Below are positions 43,459 to 54,000 of a stretch of 64,000 nt of DNA, one piece after another; position 1 is the first letter of the stretch; every line of letters starts with the position of its first letter. This DNA is from Tupaia tana (lineage: Eukaryota > Chordata > Mammalia > Scandentia > Tupaiidae), in the NCBI GenBank assembly GCA_026018925.1, contig JAKSZU010000004.1, positions 34,739,233 through 34,803,232 of the forward strand. Reading direction: 5' to 3'. Both the position numbers and the translations under genes were made by a program. Under the pieces are notes generated by a model. It was not told where the DNA came from. It worked only from the letters and a program-made list of their open reading frames with translations, and did not search any database.

Positions 43459-43759
43459 AAGTTTGAGGATTTTAATGGGTCCCTCTCTCTCTTACTTTGA
43501 AGGCAGGCATTCTGGCATATTGGACTGCTATGAACTGACTGATTTCACCACTCAACTGTAATCTGGTTCTTTTTGATGGGTTTGGGAATTACATCTCCTC
43601 CCAAACCCATATTATAATGAAAGCAAGACATAGTCTAACTTCACAAAGACAAACATTTACTAGCCAGCAAGCATAAAGATCATCAATGATCTCTCTTCTG
43701 CAGGCTCCATGAAATCCCTTTTCTCTCTCCTTGAGGTCCACTGACCATCCTTGCATAAA
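43459..43759. other. unique sequence
   Basis: Nothing recognised. Confidence 0.4.
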
Positions 43760-43773
43760 AAGTCCAGGCTGAG

Positions 43774-44000
43774 GCCCAGCCATACTGGCACAGGTGGTTG
43801 GACACTGGTGCAGGAGGCTGGAGTTACGTGAGAGGGTCTGGGGTTCAGATCCCAGGTCCATCCAAATCTGCCAGGCTTGCCTGTAGGTGTGTCCATGGTC
43901 CTGTCTGACTGGAAGGCTCAGGGATCTCAGTGTGACAAGACCTTATTGGACGTCCCTGTCTCTCTCTCATGAAATAAATACATGATAAAATTTAAGACAA
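43774..44000 (+). mobile_element. SINE C with 14-bp TSD
   Basis: TSD AAGTCCAGGCTGAG (43760-43773) and AAATCTAGGCTGAG (44000-44013). Head 'gcccagccatactggcacag', B-box-like 'gggttcagatcccagg', tail 'catgaaataaatacatgata'. It proves C moves as an independent unit. Confidence 0.85.
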
Positions 44001-44013
44001 AATCTAGGCTGAG

Positions 44014-44549
44014 ATAAGCATGGTAATATTATGATGTTACAGTTGGCCAGTCTTCTGGCTGCATCAGGTGATAGACCTGTGTGAGGGACATAGGACCTTA
44101 TGGAATTTTGGACCTAGTTGCTACTCCCAAGCCCTGTTCGTGCTGGAGTGGAGATGTCCACCAGTGTTGTCAGCCTGTCATAGTCTCAAACACTGCTCAT
44201 TTACCAATGGAAAATTCATTCTAGTGCCCCTATTAATTACTGCTCATTAACGACATCTCTAAGTGCAGAGTTAGATAACAGTATTTGAAGTGCATACACT
44301 TGCACCTTTTACATTCTGATGAGCCACCCCCTCCCAACATGCAAATTTCTAGTTAGGGCACTTGACACATTAATAACTCTCCTTGGAAGGTAGATCCCTG
44401 GATACGCCATTACAAATGTTATCCCTCATCCCTTGGTGGGTAGGTTGAACTGAATTTAGAAACATGCAAGTACATCTCACATAAGTACTGCATAACTTTA
44501 ACATAAATCATGGACAATGGCACAGAGGTGCTCATAAGCTGTGTAGAAT
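44014..44549. other. unique sequence
   Basis: No repeat or gene recognised. Confidence 0.4.
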
Positions 44550-44730
44550 AATGGAAAGAAACGTGCTTTGTGGTCTGACAGAAGGTGTTTGAATCCTAGC
44601 TCCAGGTGAGGCAGGGGGCTAGTGACCAAATCTTAGAACCTCAGTGACTCATAGTAGTTCCTATCTCCAAGGGTGGCTGGGGTGTTCAGTTCAATACTAG
44701 ATATAAAGCACTTAGCTCTGGGCCTGCCCC
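44550..44730 (+). repeat. MIR fragment
   Basis: 'gctttgtggtctgacagaag', 'gtttgaatcctagctccagg' and 'cttagaacctcagtgactca' follow MIR. Confidence 0.75.
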
Positions 44731-45299
44731 TGAGCCCTACCCTTAGACAGCCGTGGTTATTAACTTCAGCTCCCCTCAGCTCCCGGCTAGTGGCGAGATG
44801 CTTTGCAGACGTGAGTGGAGTGAGTGAAGGGGCAGTCACCTGGCACAGGAGGACAAAGTGGGAGGGTGGAGGGTGGAAGGTGCAAGTGGCATTATTACCT
44901 GTTCTCTGGGGACACAGCCTGTAGGAATGGAAAGGACTGCTTTTCAGTACAGGAGCAGGAATTCGGGTGGGTGCCTCTGCCTGGACATAGGGAGGACAGA
45001 AGACAGCGACTCTGAGTAGGGAGAGCTCATCCTCCTTTCCTTCAGTTCATCTTTCAAGGTGAGAAAAGGCTGTTGTTGGGTGTTAGGTAAGAGGAAAGAC
45101 CTGGTGGTCACTGTCATCACAATGCAAATTCCCTACTGCCCTAGCCTGGCAGTAGCATTTCTACAGCTCCTAAAGTCAGGGAAGAATGATGCCCCCAGCC
45201 CTCTTCCCCCCAACCCCCCCACAAAAGGGCTTGCCCTTTAGGAGGAACTGAGGTTTCCCCTTGCCACCTTGTCTCTTGCTCAGCATGGCCCTCAGGTGA
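44731..45299. other. unique sequence
   Basis: Nothing recognised. Poly-C-rich patch near 45200-45225. Confidence 0.4.
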
Positions 45300-45420
45300 T
45301 GTTACCATTACTCGTCATTGTTCTCTTCCCTGCTTTACAGAGAAACAGTCCCAGGGAAGCCAAGTGATTTCTTCAGTCTTTAAATGATGGAGGAGAGATT
45401 TGAATCTATGTCCTGCTGAC
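45300..45420 (+). repeat. MIR core fragment
   Basis: 'tgctttacagagaaacagtc' and 'gagatttgaatctatgtcct' follow MIR. The 175-codon minus-strand frame (45315-45842), the longest after the SINE-containing 183-codon one, ends inside this MIR. Confidence 0.75.
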
Positions 45421-45849
45421 CCAAAAGCTCTTATGAGTAGGTGGGGCATTGTAGGGATGTTTTCCCAGCTGCCTTGCTGGGTATTCATGCCACAGTTTTT
45501 ATCTGAAGCTTGAAGACTGAAGCCCAGTGGTTGGAGGGCAGGTGTGGGGCTAGCTATAGAGCTAGTACAGTGGGTACTGAGTTCTGAGCCTCGCAACTCT
45601 TTGTCTCTGTATTCATTGTCAAAATCCTGAAAGATGCTTTCTCCCACTTGCAAGTCCTGAGTTAAGGGTAGAGACCATGCCAGTCTCAATGAACTTGTGT
45701 TGAAAGTTATGAGAACTAATCCTCCCTTTAATTTTCTCAAAATGAAACACTGTGGAAGGATAAGATGATGGGAAATGGCTGAGAAGGCTGAGAAAGGATT
45801 ATTCATGTGGCATGGAATGGAACTTAAGAGGAAGGGCCTCATAGTGGGG

Positions 45850-46135
45850 ATGCCTGCTGCATCTCACAGCTGCAGGACCTTGGCCAGGCTTCCAATCCTT
45901 TCAGGGTGAGTCTCACTTCCTCATATGCAAAAACAGGGCCAATAATAGTGGCCTCAAATCATTGTAAGCGTCAGTGAGGTTCTCCATATTAAGTGCCGGG
46001 TGCTAAGTAGTAGATTATTCAATGTTTCTTTACATCCCTAGAAGTGAGCCTAGTGTGGGGTTCAAGCTCTTGTTCAAATGTCTGGCACATAGTATTGTAG
46101 TTGCTCAATAAATATTTGCTAAATGACTGAACATG
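45850..46135 (+). repeat. MIR followed by L2 end
   Basis: MIR: 'gctgcaggaccttggccagg', 'cttcctcatatgcaaaaaca'. L2 end: 'tggcacatagtattgtagtt', 'gctcaataaatatttgctaa'. Confidence 0.78.
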
Positions 46136-46208
46136 ATTACTTGGCTCTCTTTCAGAGTTTTTCAGCTTCATTACGGAAGGCTTAACAGACCATTAAGATC
46201 CTGCCTTT

Positions 46209-46402
46209 CAGGTCTGCAGGTGACATACTGGTTAAGACGCTGGACTCCCACATAGCCAACCAGGGCTCAATTCCCAGACCTAGAGGCTCAAAACTCACAC
46301 TGGGCACGTGTGTGCTTAACTCCCAAGAGACCATTGTGGCATGGTCATCCCCCCTTGAGGGGGTAATTTTTCACTTTCCCTCTTACTGTCTCTCTTTGTC
46401 TC
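46209..46402 (+). mobile_element. SINE A, left member of an inverted pair
   Basis: Sense copy, head 'ggtctgcaggtgacatactg', central module shortened, pyrimidine module present, but the usual 3' end ('gccctatagcaaa') is missing. It meets an antisense SINE directly. A TSD lies only on its left (AAGATCCTGCCTTT, 46195-46206 region) and matches the right flank of its partner. Confidence 0.8.
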
Positions 46403-46404
46403 CA

Positions 46405-46661
46405 GTATTTTTAATTTCCTTTTTAAATGCATTAGAGAGTGTGTGTGTGTGAACATGCCCGAGAGAGAGAGAGTAAGCTAGCAAGCCCTTATAGGGAATG
46501 GCCATGCTACAATCCCTGTTCCTCCATTTCACCTTTTGGGATTTTTGAGTACGTATGCACATGGGCCCTGTGTAATTTTCAAGCCACCAGGTCCAAGATT
46601 CACAGTGTGCAGTCAGTCATGTGGGATCCAGCTGTCTTAACCACCTGCCACTGGCTGGTCC
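46405..46661 (-). mobile_element. SINE B, right member of an inverted pair
   Basis: Antisense copy from a T-rich start to head 'ccactggctggtcc' at 46661. It is followed at once by AAGATTCTGCCTTT, the counterpart of the sequence left of the partner. Heads point outward and tails meet. Confidence 0.82.
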
Positions 46662-46689
46662 AAGATTCTGCCTTTTAATGGGCAAAGAT

Positions 46690-46830
46690 ATTGACATTTA
46701 TTGAACACTAGCTACTACCAAGTGCTTTCCATGTTTAATTTCAGCAATACTGATCAACTTTACTATGCTTATATTTTCAATTAAGAAACTGGAAATCTGA
46801 GAGACTCAGTGAGGAAGCCACGGTTGCCTA
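46690..46830 (+). repeat. MIR fragment
   Basis: 'gacatttattgaacactagc' and 'taagaaactggaaatctgag' follow MIR. Confidence 0.7.
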
Positions 46831-47299
46831 CCTACGTGGCTGTATTGGTATCTGTATTCAGAGTGGAGCCCAAAGCCTGTGTTCCCACCAGTGAATGCCA
46901 TGGATGTGAGAGAGTTGAGCATACATATCCCAGGTGAGACAGTCTTTTTGCACTGAACATGTAAGAAAGAGTCCACACCTCTATGTCTGGACATGGGACA
47001 GTATGAGCTGTGGAAAGTGGAGAAGTAGGGAGAAGCAGGGGAAGGGATGATAGGGCCCCAAGGTTGGGAGCTGGGCTTTGTTTTAGCCTGGGCTTCCTTT
47101 CCGCCACGGCTTTGCAGGCGCAGGATTTAGTTCACTATCAGGATGTTGGTGAGGAGTCATGTTGGGGAGAGCAAGAGGTGGTGTTGACAAACATGAAATT
47201 TAATAAGAGTGAGTTTGAGTTTCCATGGGTGCACTCCATTGGTATGAAGTCAGGCTGCTGTGGAGCAAAGGGCCTTTGAGTTTCCCTGGGAGGGCCCGG
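46831..47299. other. unique sequence
   Basis: No feature recognised. Confidence 0.4.
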
Positions 47300-47480
47300 T
47301 TCTGAGCTAGGTCTCCTGGTTTGAACTGAGCCCTGCTCCTCAACTATTGTGTGACGTTGGCCAAGAGATGTACACTGATTAAGGCCCAGTTTGCTCATGT
47401 GTTAAATGGGGCATGGTGATGGTGACACCAACCTCATGGCTTGTTGTAAAGAGTCAAAATGGCATCAGGTCCGTACCAGC
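47300..47480 (+). repeat. MIR fragment
   Basis: 'tattgtgtgacgttggccaa', 'gtttgctcatgtgttaaatg' and 'ctcatggcttgttgtaaaga' follow MIR. Confidence 0.8.
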
Positions 47481-48418
47481 TTCAACAGAGCATCTGTCTC
47501 CAACAGCCAGCATCTAACCATTGTTAGGTGTTGTCATTGACCAAAGGCCACATTCTACCCTTCTCCTTCACTTACTTCCTGAATGGATCTTGTGGGATGA
47601 TTTCGCATATAAATCTGTTTACCAAATTCTTCCCACTTCATTTAGATTTATAAGGATGACTGGGCAGAATTCAATTTAACACATATTACAGTTTCACAGA
47701 AAGAACACATTTGGGTTGACCTTGGCAGGATTTATTTTCTTTTTTTTTTTAAGTTTATTTTGAAATTTTGGCATTTGAGATATCAGGGTCTTGAGGGGTA
47801 GACACGCTGTGGCTGATGTCTGGGACTGAGAAGATTTTGATGGAGTCAGGCCTACTGGGTCAAACTGGTCTTTTAGACAGAGCCTGCCATATATTTTCTG
47901 AGGATTTAGATGATGTCATGGGGAGTTAACCCATCCCATATTGTAAATTATTTTTTCAAAGGAAAGACAAGGGAGCCAACAAACAATTTCATGATTCTTG
48001 TATATTTTGACTTGGCAAGAGTTTAGCCATCTGCCATTCATCTCCAGCTCTGTGTGATTTGGGAGAATTTTTTTGGGGGGAGGTGGGGGAGAATTTCTAT
48101 AAAATAAATGTTGAACAGTAACCTGTTTGTTTTTTGTTGAAATGTAACATATAGTTTAGTAATCTACCACCTCACCCCCACCCTGCACACCAAAGGAAAC
48201 TCCTGTCCATGTTCCTTGATAGCGAAAACTATTCTTTAGCCCTTGGTTAGGGAAATAGAATGGAAGAAACTTCATGCTTATAACTTGGCTCTACAAGCCC
48301 AGGAGGTCATTTGCCAGCAGCGTAAGATAGACTAGGATGCAATTCTGCCACTTCAGAAACCACACCTTACTGACTACTATAGTAGACCCGTATTCGTCTT
48401 CCAAATTTAATACAAATG
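47481..48418. other. mostly unique sequence
   Basis: A weak L1-like stretch near 48130-48260 ('ttgttgaaatgtaacatata'). Otherwise nothing. Confidence 0.4.
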
Positions 48419-48498
48419 TTGGGTCATCGGGAAAGTCATGACATGTTTTGCATAGAAAAACATAGAAAAATACGCCGTGACTTTTCCAATGAACCCAA
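48419..48498. mobile_element. palindromic mariner-like MITE, copy 5, longest
   Basis: Left 'ttgggtcatcgggaaagtca', right 'gtgacttttccaatgaaccc' then AA. TA on the right (48499-48500), TG on the left. Its 80 bp fold as a near-perfect hairpin with a short loop around 'catagaaaaacatagaaa'. Confidence 0.88.
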
Positions 48499-48579
48499 TA
48501 GTTGATACCTCCATTAATGAAATTCTGAGGGTTGAAGGGACACTAGGAATGAAAGAGTTCCTGAAGGGAGCTTATAGCT

Positions 48580-49200
48580 TAAGCATATTTATGCTGCTTC
48601 TGCTGCTGATACTGATGACCATGATGATGGACCAGGAGGGAGGAGAACAAGGAAGAGGAGAAACTCCCATTTATTCATCATGTATGCCTGCCACTTTCTG
48701 CACTTTTTCTCATTGAAGCATTGTAGTAGCAAACACCTGCTTGGAGTAGGTATTTTTAGCCTCATTTAATAGATATGGTAAGGGAAGACCCCTGTCTACA
48801 AAGTCTACAAAGAGGCCCAAGTCTACAAAGAGGAGCGAGTAGATCAGCTCAAATTCAGCCTCCACTGCCTTTTCAAGGACTGCTCTAAATCATGGTGCTA
48901 CACTTTCCAAAGTGATCAAAGCAGACATGTAAAGAAGTCACTAGAATATAGTGTAGTAGGTGTGTTAAGAGAGCGGTGTCCGAGGTATTTTGGGAACATG
49001 GATGAGAAAGGCTCACCTGTGAATGGGATGTTGGGCAAAGTCTCCTGATGGAGGCTCCTTTTAAATTGAGCCCTGGAGGTGCCTGATAGGTGTTTTTACT
49101 ATTGAGGAATGGATAGGAAGACTTTGCAAGCAGGGAGCACAGCCTGTATGAAAGCACAGCTAATGGGAAGTCGTGGTGCCCAGAGACATAATGAAGTGGT
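48580..49200 (+). repeat. MIR then L2 fragments
   Basis: MIR: 'cccatttattcatcatgtat' and 'cctcatttaatagatatggt'. L2: 'ttaaattgagccctggaggt' and 'agcacagcctgtatgaaagc'. A small tandem of GTCTACAAAG units sits at about 48793-48831. Confidence 0.6.
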
Positions 49201-50055
49201 CAGGTTAGTTACAGAGGATGGTATAGATCAGTTCTAGGTGTGCTGAACTAGAAAAATAAAATTTGTCTAATGGACACGCCCAAAGTGGTTAAAACATGAC
49301 TTCTGTCTGCTTATTTTACCATGTGGCTTTTTCATTCTGTGGTTAGGTTACCAAGAAGTCTTCTTCTCAGGATCATATATAATGTCCATCATCCTTGGTT
49401 CCTGAGAAAGGAAGCCAAGATCATATTTAATCACAAACTGTGCAATGTCAGAGAAGGTCCTGATACCCTGTCTTGTCACTGCCCTGAATGGCAGTAATTT
49501 ATAGCTTGAAACAGCAGCTGGGGCAGGAGGGAGCCTTTAAAGCAGGCAGATTTGTTGGTTAACTTTGGTTAACCCAGAGGTCAAAGCAGTTTCTGTCTAG
49601 CACATTAGATAACTTTAGAAATGTTTGACATGTTGCAGGTAGCATTACAGGAACATCCACACTTGTGATAAAAGGAGTTATTTATGAGGTTGCTGTGGTT
49701 TCACATGGAAAAGGAAAAACAAAAGTCCTGTAAATTATGAAGCTTCAGTAAAAACCCCCAACTGGATATTGATGGCATTTCTCAGAAGGTGGAGGGGAGA
49801 TTAGCCAGGAGTGAACTGGGAAAGTCTTAAGTATGGACTGCAATCTGGTGGCATTACCTGCTGGTGGAAAGCCCATCATGCAGAAGGAGTGGATGTTTCC
49901 AGCCTTCCAACTGACTGTGTCTGTGTCATGAGTTGCTATGGAAAGTCTCTTGATGTTTTCAAGGTGATTCAATACTGTTCAAAAAAAGGGAAAGAAATGG
50001 GTTGGTTTGAAGGTTTGAATGGCATTATCACAAAGCTTATAATGTAGTAGTTTCC
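49201..50055. other. unique sequence
   Basis: No repeat or coding family recognised. Confidence 0.4.
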
Positions 50056-50059
50056 TTCC

Positions 50060-50330
50060 TTTATTTTCTTTTTCTTTTTCTTTTTCTTTTTCTTTTTTTC
50101 TTTTTTTATTTTTTTGCCATAGGGTACATGTGCTCACTAAAGAGAGGCAAGTCAGAGAGGGAAAGTGAGAAAGTCACCTCCTGGGAAGATGACCAATCCT
50201 TTCTTTTCCTGATTTTGGGCACACCTGTATACATACCTGGTATGATTTTCAAGCTGCTGGGTGTGGGACTTGAACCATAGTCAGCCATGCGAGAGTCTAG
50301 TGTCTTAACCACCATGCCACTTGCTGCTCC
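50060..50330 (-). mobile_element. SINE A, older, with (TTTTTC)n tail
   Basis: A hexanucleotide (CTTTTT)n at about 50066-50106, then 'tgccatagggtacatgtgct' to head 'catgccacttgctgctcc'. Confidence 0.82.
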
Positions 50331-50564
50331 TCCACCTTAGTTCATTAAAACTAAGAAAGGAGTACGCTAAAGTGAAAAAGTAGATACTTCAGATTTAGCT
50401 GCTTTCTGATTTTTTCCCCCTACCCCTAACAGAGGAGTCATTGAGGTACTCAACAGTAAGGTACACACTTCACAGAAATAATGACTATTGTTTAAGCGCC
50501 CTTATGTTACATGTGGGAAGGCTAGCATTCTCTAGGATATATGACTAAGTTAAGAATTATTACT
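50331..50564. other. unique sequence
   Basis: Nothing recognised. Confidence 0.4.
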
Positions 50565-50811
50565 GGCCCACCTTGGTGACACAGTCCACAGCATACAGAA
50601 GTGTAGTGCTAGAAGACAAGTGGCCAACCACCTGTTCAGATCTACTGCCCGGTCTGCCTGAAAAACACCAGGCAAGTGCTCAAGTCTAAGTACCTGACGA
50701 GCTGAAAGATTGGGGGAACGTGAGAGTGGTGTGATGAGACCTTGTTGAAAGTGCTTCTCTTCCTCTCTTTCATGCACATGCATTCTCTATCATGAATAAA
50801 ATAAACTTCAA
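50565..50811 (+). mobile_element. SINE C, left of a tail-to-tail pair
   Basis: Head 'ggcccaccttggtgacacag', tail 'atcatgaataaaataaactt'. Flank GAATTATTACT on the left resembles AAATTATTAGT just after the tail. Confidence 0.7.
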
Positions 50812-50823
50812 AAAATTATTAGT

Positions 50824-51020
50824 TTTAAAAGTTTATTATTTCTTTCATGAAAGAGCGAAGTGAGAGAGAGACAGACAGACAGACAGACAAACAGACCAAT
50901 AGACACAGCACTCCCAGCGAGGTCTTGGTGCTGTGATCCACCACTGGATTCAGTTAACCCAGATCATGGGCACGCTTTTACTTTGAGAGGTCTGTAGACA
51001 CATGCTGCTGTCCAGTCCCT
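50824..51020 (-). mobile_element. SINE C, right of a tail-to-tail pair
   Basis: Antisense; 'ttattatttctttcatgaaa' tail side, a (GACA)n at about 50868-50888, head 'gctgctgtccagtccc'. A third copy of the flank, GAATTATT, follows. Confidence 0.65.
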
Positions 51021-51060
51021 CAGAATTATTTTTTTAACCCATTTTATGGACCTGGGAAAA

Positions 51061-51192
51061 TACAAGTGGTCTTCAAAAAGTTCATGAAAAGTGCCTATGA
51101 TAAAAACTATGCATAAGTTTCAATGTTTTGAAATTGAAATTAAACTCATACTGTAATACCATTTTCCATGAATTTTTTGAAGTCCCCTTGTA
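51061..51192. mobile_element. palindromic MITE of a second family
   Basis: 132 bp. The left end TACAAGTGGTCTTCAAAAAG and the right end, read on the minus strand as TACAAGGGGACTTCAAAAAA, match over 30 bp with few differences (both continue 'ttcatg.aaaa'). TA at both tips. The 'ctatgcataagtttcaatg' centre has no coding capacity. Likely a Tc1/mariner-derived non-autonomous element. Confidence 0.8.
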
Positions 51193-51294
51193 AAAGTTAA
51201 TTCGACAGAAATGAATGGAATGGGCACTCTTTGGATTTTTTTCTTCTTCCTTGTTCGCTTCCTTGTCTGCTACTGCACATTCATCACACACTAC

Positions 51295-51480
51295 GTGATG
51301 CAGTGACCAGAGGAACTGGCCTTGGAATTACATATTCTGCCCATGCCATTTCTAGCTTGAGATCTGGGGCAAGCGATGTAACCCCTCTAGCCTCAGGGAA
51401 AGATAAGCACCTACGTTATCTCTTCATAAGGTTGCTGTAAGAAATAAATGAAGTTTTATATATGCGTTTTCTGAACATTC
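51295..51480 (+). repeat. MIR fragment
   Basis: 'gaactggccttggaattaca', 'catttctagcttgagatctg' and 'cataaggttgctgtaagaaa' follow MIR. Confidence 0.78.
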
Positions 51481-51499
51481 GTAAAGTACCAAGTAGATG

Positions 51500-51880
51500 C
51501 ACAGTGGTAAATACAAACTCTCTGAGAGCAAGGGCCATGTCTGATGAAAGCTCCTTTATATCTGTGACCAAGTACAGACACATTTTTTAATAAGTGAGAC
51601 AATCAGCCCGTAGACAACTTTATCCCATCAATGGCCTAATTTTTATATGTCCAGTGTGTTTCCTGTCTGAATCTTTTGGTTGATAGTTTTTAGAGCTATA
51701 AGCAAATGATGTGGGTTTTCAAGTAGGAGGTGCCTGATAATCAGCCAAGGAAATGGGCCAAGATGTTATTAATTTTCTGCTTCCTTTACTTGACTGCATG
51801 CTGAAGGGCGGTGGTCATGTCTCATTCATCTTTCTATCTCCGTTACTGAAGCTCAGCACAGTGTTTTTCACTTGTCAGTG
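51500..51880 (+). repeat. two L2 3' fragments
   Basis: 'ctctgagagcaagggccatg' (about 51520) and 'ggcggtggtcatgtctcatt', 'ctgaagctcagcacagtgtt' (about 51807-51865) are both L2 3' motifs. Confidence 0.65.
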
Positions 51881-52289
51881 AGCCAGAAATGTTTCTAGGT
51901 GGCGTTTTCAATGGCCTTGGGCTATCCCTTGGCTGCTATCTCAGACCTGTTCCCATTTCCTGTTCTAAATTTAGGATTGGAACCCTGGCAGATTTGCCAA
52001 CTTGCCTTTCATTCACTATACTAACACCCTACCAGCTGCAAACACTGTGCTAGGGGGACTCATCCACGTTCTGCAACGTGTTTATTATATAATCTGTCAT
52101 TGCTGACTCAACAGCCCAGAGACCCTTCTAGCTTCTGCAGATGTCATTGAAAATAAAATAAATAAATAAATTATATGGCTGAATCACTTATGCCAGTGTG
52201 GTGACCCTGTCTTGTCTTCTGGTGCTAGTTGCCCCAGTTACCCATTTTGGGCGCAGTTGGCTCCGTGATGAGAATAATCCTAACCTGAA
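51881..52289. other. unique sequence
   Basis: Nothing recognised. Confidence 0.4.
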
Positions 52290-52700
52290 CAGAGAAAGGG
52301 AAAAGCCACGTTGACAGTACAGTTGTAAAGCAGAGTCTCAAGGTGCTTTTGAAAAACGGGTTATTTGGGCCTCAAGGCAAAAAACATGTCAGAGGAGGAA
52401 GTTTTTATTCTGCTGGTGTGTTTTTAATTTTCATATGACACAGATTACAAAGGAGGAATCTATTAAATCTGTAAACTTTGCCTAGTTGCTTATTGCAGTG
52501 TTTATGCAGTTCCTGTTGCCTTGGAGGCCATTAGACAGACACTGTGTTGATCAAAACATTTAGAAGACTCACTGGTCTCCTGCAATGCCCTTTCGCCTAC
52601 ACGCTAGCTCTCTCTCCCTTTTTGCTCCCCACTGTATTTCCAGTGTCTGCCATGGGCAGTTGGTTCGTGAGTGCTAACCGAATTCTTGTTCCATAAAAAT
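52290..52700. other. repeat-free stretch, possible conserved non-coding element
   Basis: No repeats. 'ttttaattttcatatgacac', 'agattacaaaggaggaatct' and 'tgttgcttattgcagtgttt'-type AT-rich text with a TCF/LEF-like ATTACAAAG. Only the composition supports this. Confidence 0.25.
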
Positions 52701-52929
52701 CTCAATTTAGCCCATGGTTTTAAAACATCTTTCACTAAGATAGGTATTTAATTTTCATTTATTTTTTATTTCTTAAATTTAAAATTTTTATTAATGAGCA
52801 AATATCTGCTTTAGTTTCATTTCCTAGAATACCCTGGGTCATTGTCTGGAGAGAAAAAGGTTAAGTTGGTTTCCAGAATATCTGATTCCTGAAAGAATTG
52901 ATAGCCTTTCTTATTTTCTTTAGCTGTGT

Positions 52930-53330
52930 CTGGCAATGGTCCCCTAACTTTTCTGTGCAATAGAATTATCTGGTGATCTTTTAAAAATCCTGAGGATGGT
53001 CCAGCACAGTGGCACAGTGTAACACAGTGCTCTGTAATGTTGGAAACCCTGTGGAATATCTGGGTTTGGTTCTCAAGTCAACCTGTACATGACTGGTATG
53101 CATGCATGTGCCTATGATCTTGGCTACCTAGAGAGACTGAGGGTTGGGGTTGCTTCTCTCTTTCTCTCTCTGTCAAAGAAACATGAAAAAAAATTCTGAT
53201 GCTTAGGTCATCTTCAAACCATTTAAATTAGATATCTAGGGGTAGAAATATTAGCATTTTTAAAAGATCCCAGGTGATCCCAATACAGGAAAATTAGAGA
53301 ACACTGGTGTATGGAATTTTTCTTTCATGA
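52930..53330 (+). repeat. MER5A split by a SINE C
   Basis: 'ggcaatggtcccctaacttt', 'tagaattatctggtgatctt' before; 'ttctgatgcttaggtcatct', 'gatcccaggtgatcccaata' and 'ttagagaacactgg' after the SINE at 52998-53190. Matches MER5A termini and order. Confidence 0.75.
52998..53190 (+). mobile_element. SINE C inside MER5A
   Basis: Head 'ggtccagcacagtggcacag', B-box-like 'gggtttggttctcaag', 'caacctgtacatgactggta', A tail. Flanks AAAATCCTGA and AAAATTCTGA are the TSD. Confidence 0.82.
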
Positions 53331-53505
53331 AGGTAGAATAACAGGTATATAACAACTAAGGAGTGAAAACTTCCCTCCCCCCTGAAATCTATAGAAATAA
53401 AATGCAAATAAATATTTTTGGGGAACACATTCTGCATTCTACTTTAATGAAAGAAAAAATGGCCAGCCATATCAGGGAAAAAAAGTTACTTTTAAAAATA
53501 GGTCA

Positions 53506-53782
53506 GGGGCCAGCAGATGGTGTAATGATTATGTCACTGGACTCTCACATTGTTGACTGTGTTTCAAGTACCAGACCCAGAGGCTTGAAGCTCATGCTGG
53601 GCACGTGTGCGTGTGTGCCCAAAATCCCAAGAGGAGAATGGAGAAGGGATTATGGTGTAGCCATCTCACCTCCCCGCAGGGGGCTGAGTTCTTCTCTTTT
53701 TCTGTCTCTCCCGGACTGCATGTGCCCTATAGCAAAAATCTCTTTAAAAAACCAACCAACCAACCAACCACAACAACAACAA
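53506..53782 (+). mobile_element. tRNA-derived SINE A, (CAAC)n tail
   Basis: Head 'ggggccagcagatggtgtaa', full central module, 'gtgccctatagcaaaaatct' and a (CCAA)n/(CAA)n tail. The 183-codon frame spanning it is read-through of the SINE. Confidence 0.9.
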
Positions 53783-53829
53783 AAGAATAAGATACAAATG
53801 AAGGGAAATCTCTCCCTAATGGCCTTCTA

Positions 53830-54000
53830 TGGCATAATTCAAAGTGTGCACTATGGAGTTAGGTGGGACTGGATCTGGATTCTGATTCCATGGCTCAACA
53901 ACTACATGACCTAGGACAGGGAACACTGTCTATCTCTGAACTGCATATGTGAAAATAGGGATGAAAGTACCTGCCTTGGAGGGGTGCTGTGAAGATCGGG
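53830..54000 (+). repeat. MIR fragment
   Basis: 'tatggagttaggtgggactg', 'gattccatggctcaacaact' and 'tgaactgcatatgtgaaaat' follow MIR. Confidence 0.8.

Noticed and set aside
45315..45842. 175-codon minus-strand open frame
   Set aside because: It starts in unique DNA and ends inside a MIR core; the peptide resembles no family, and no splice or promoter context supports it.
53363..53914. 183-codon plus-strand open frame, the longest in the window
   Set aside because: Most of it is read-through of a sense SINE A copy (53506-53782), the same peptide pattern seen at other SINE A copies.
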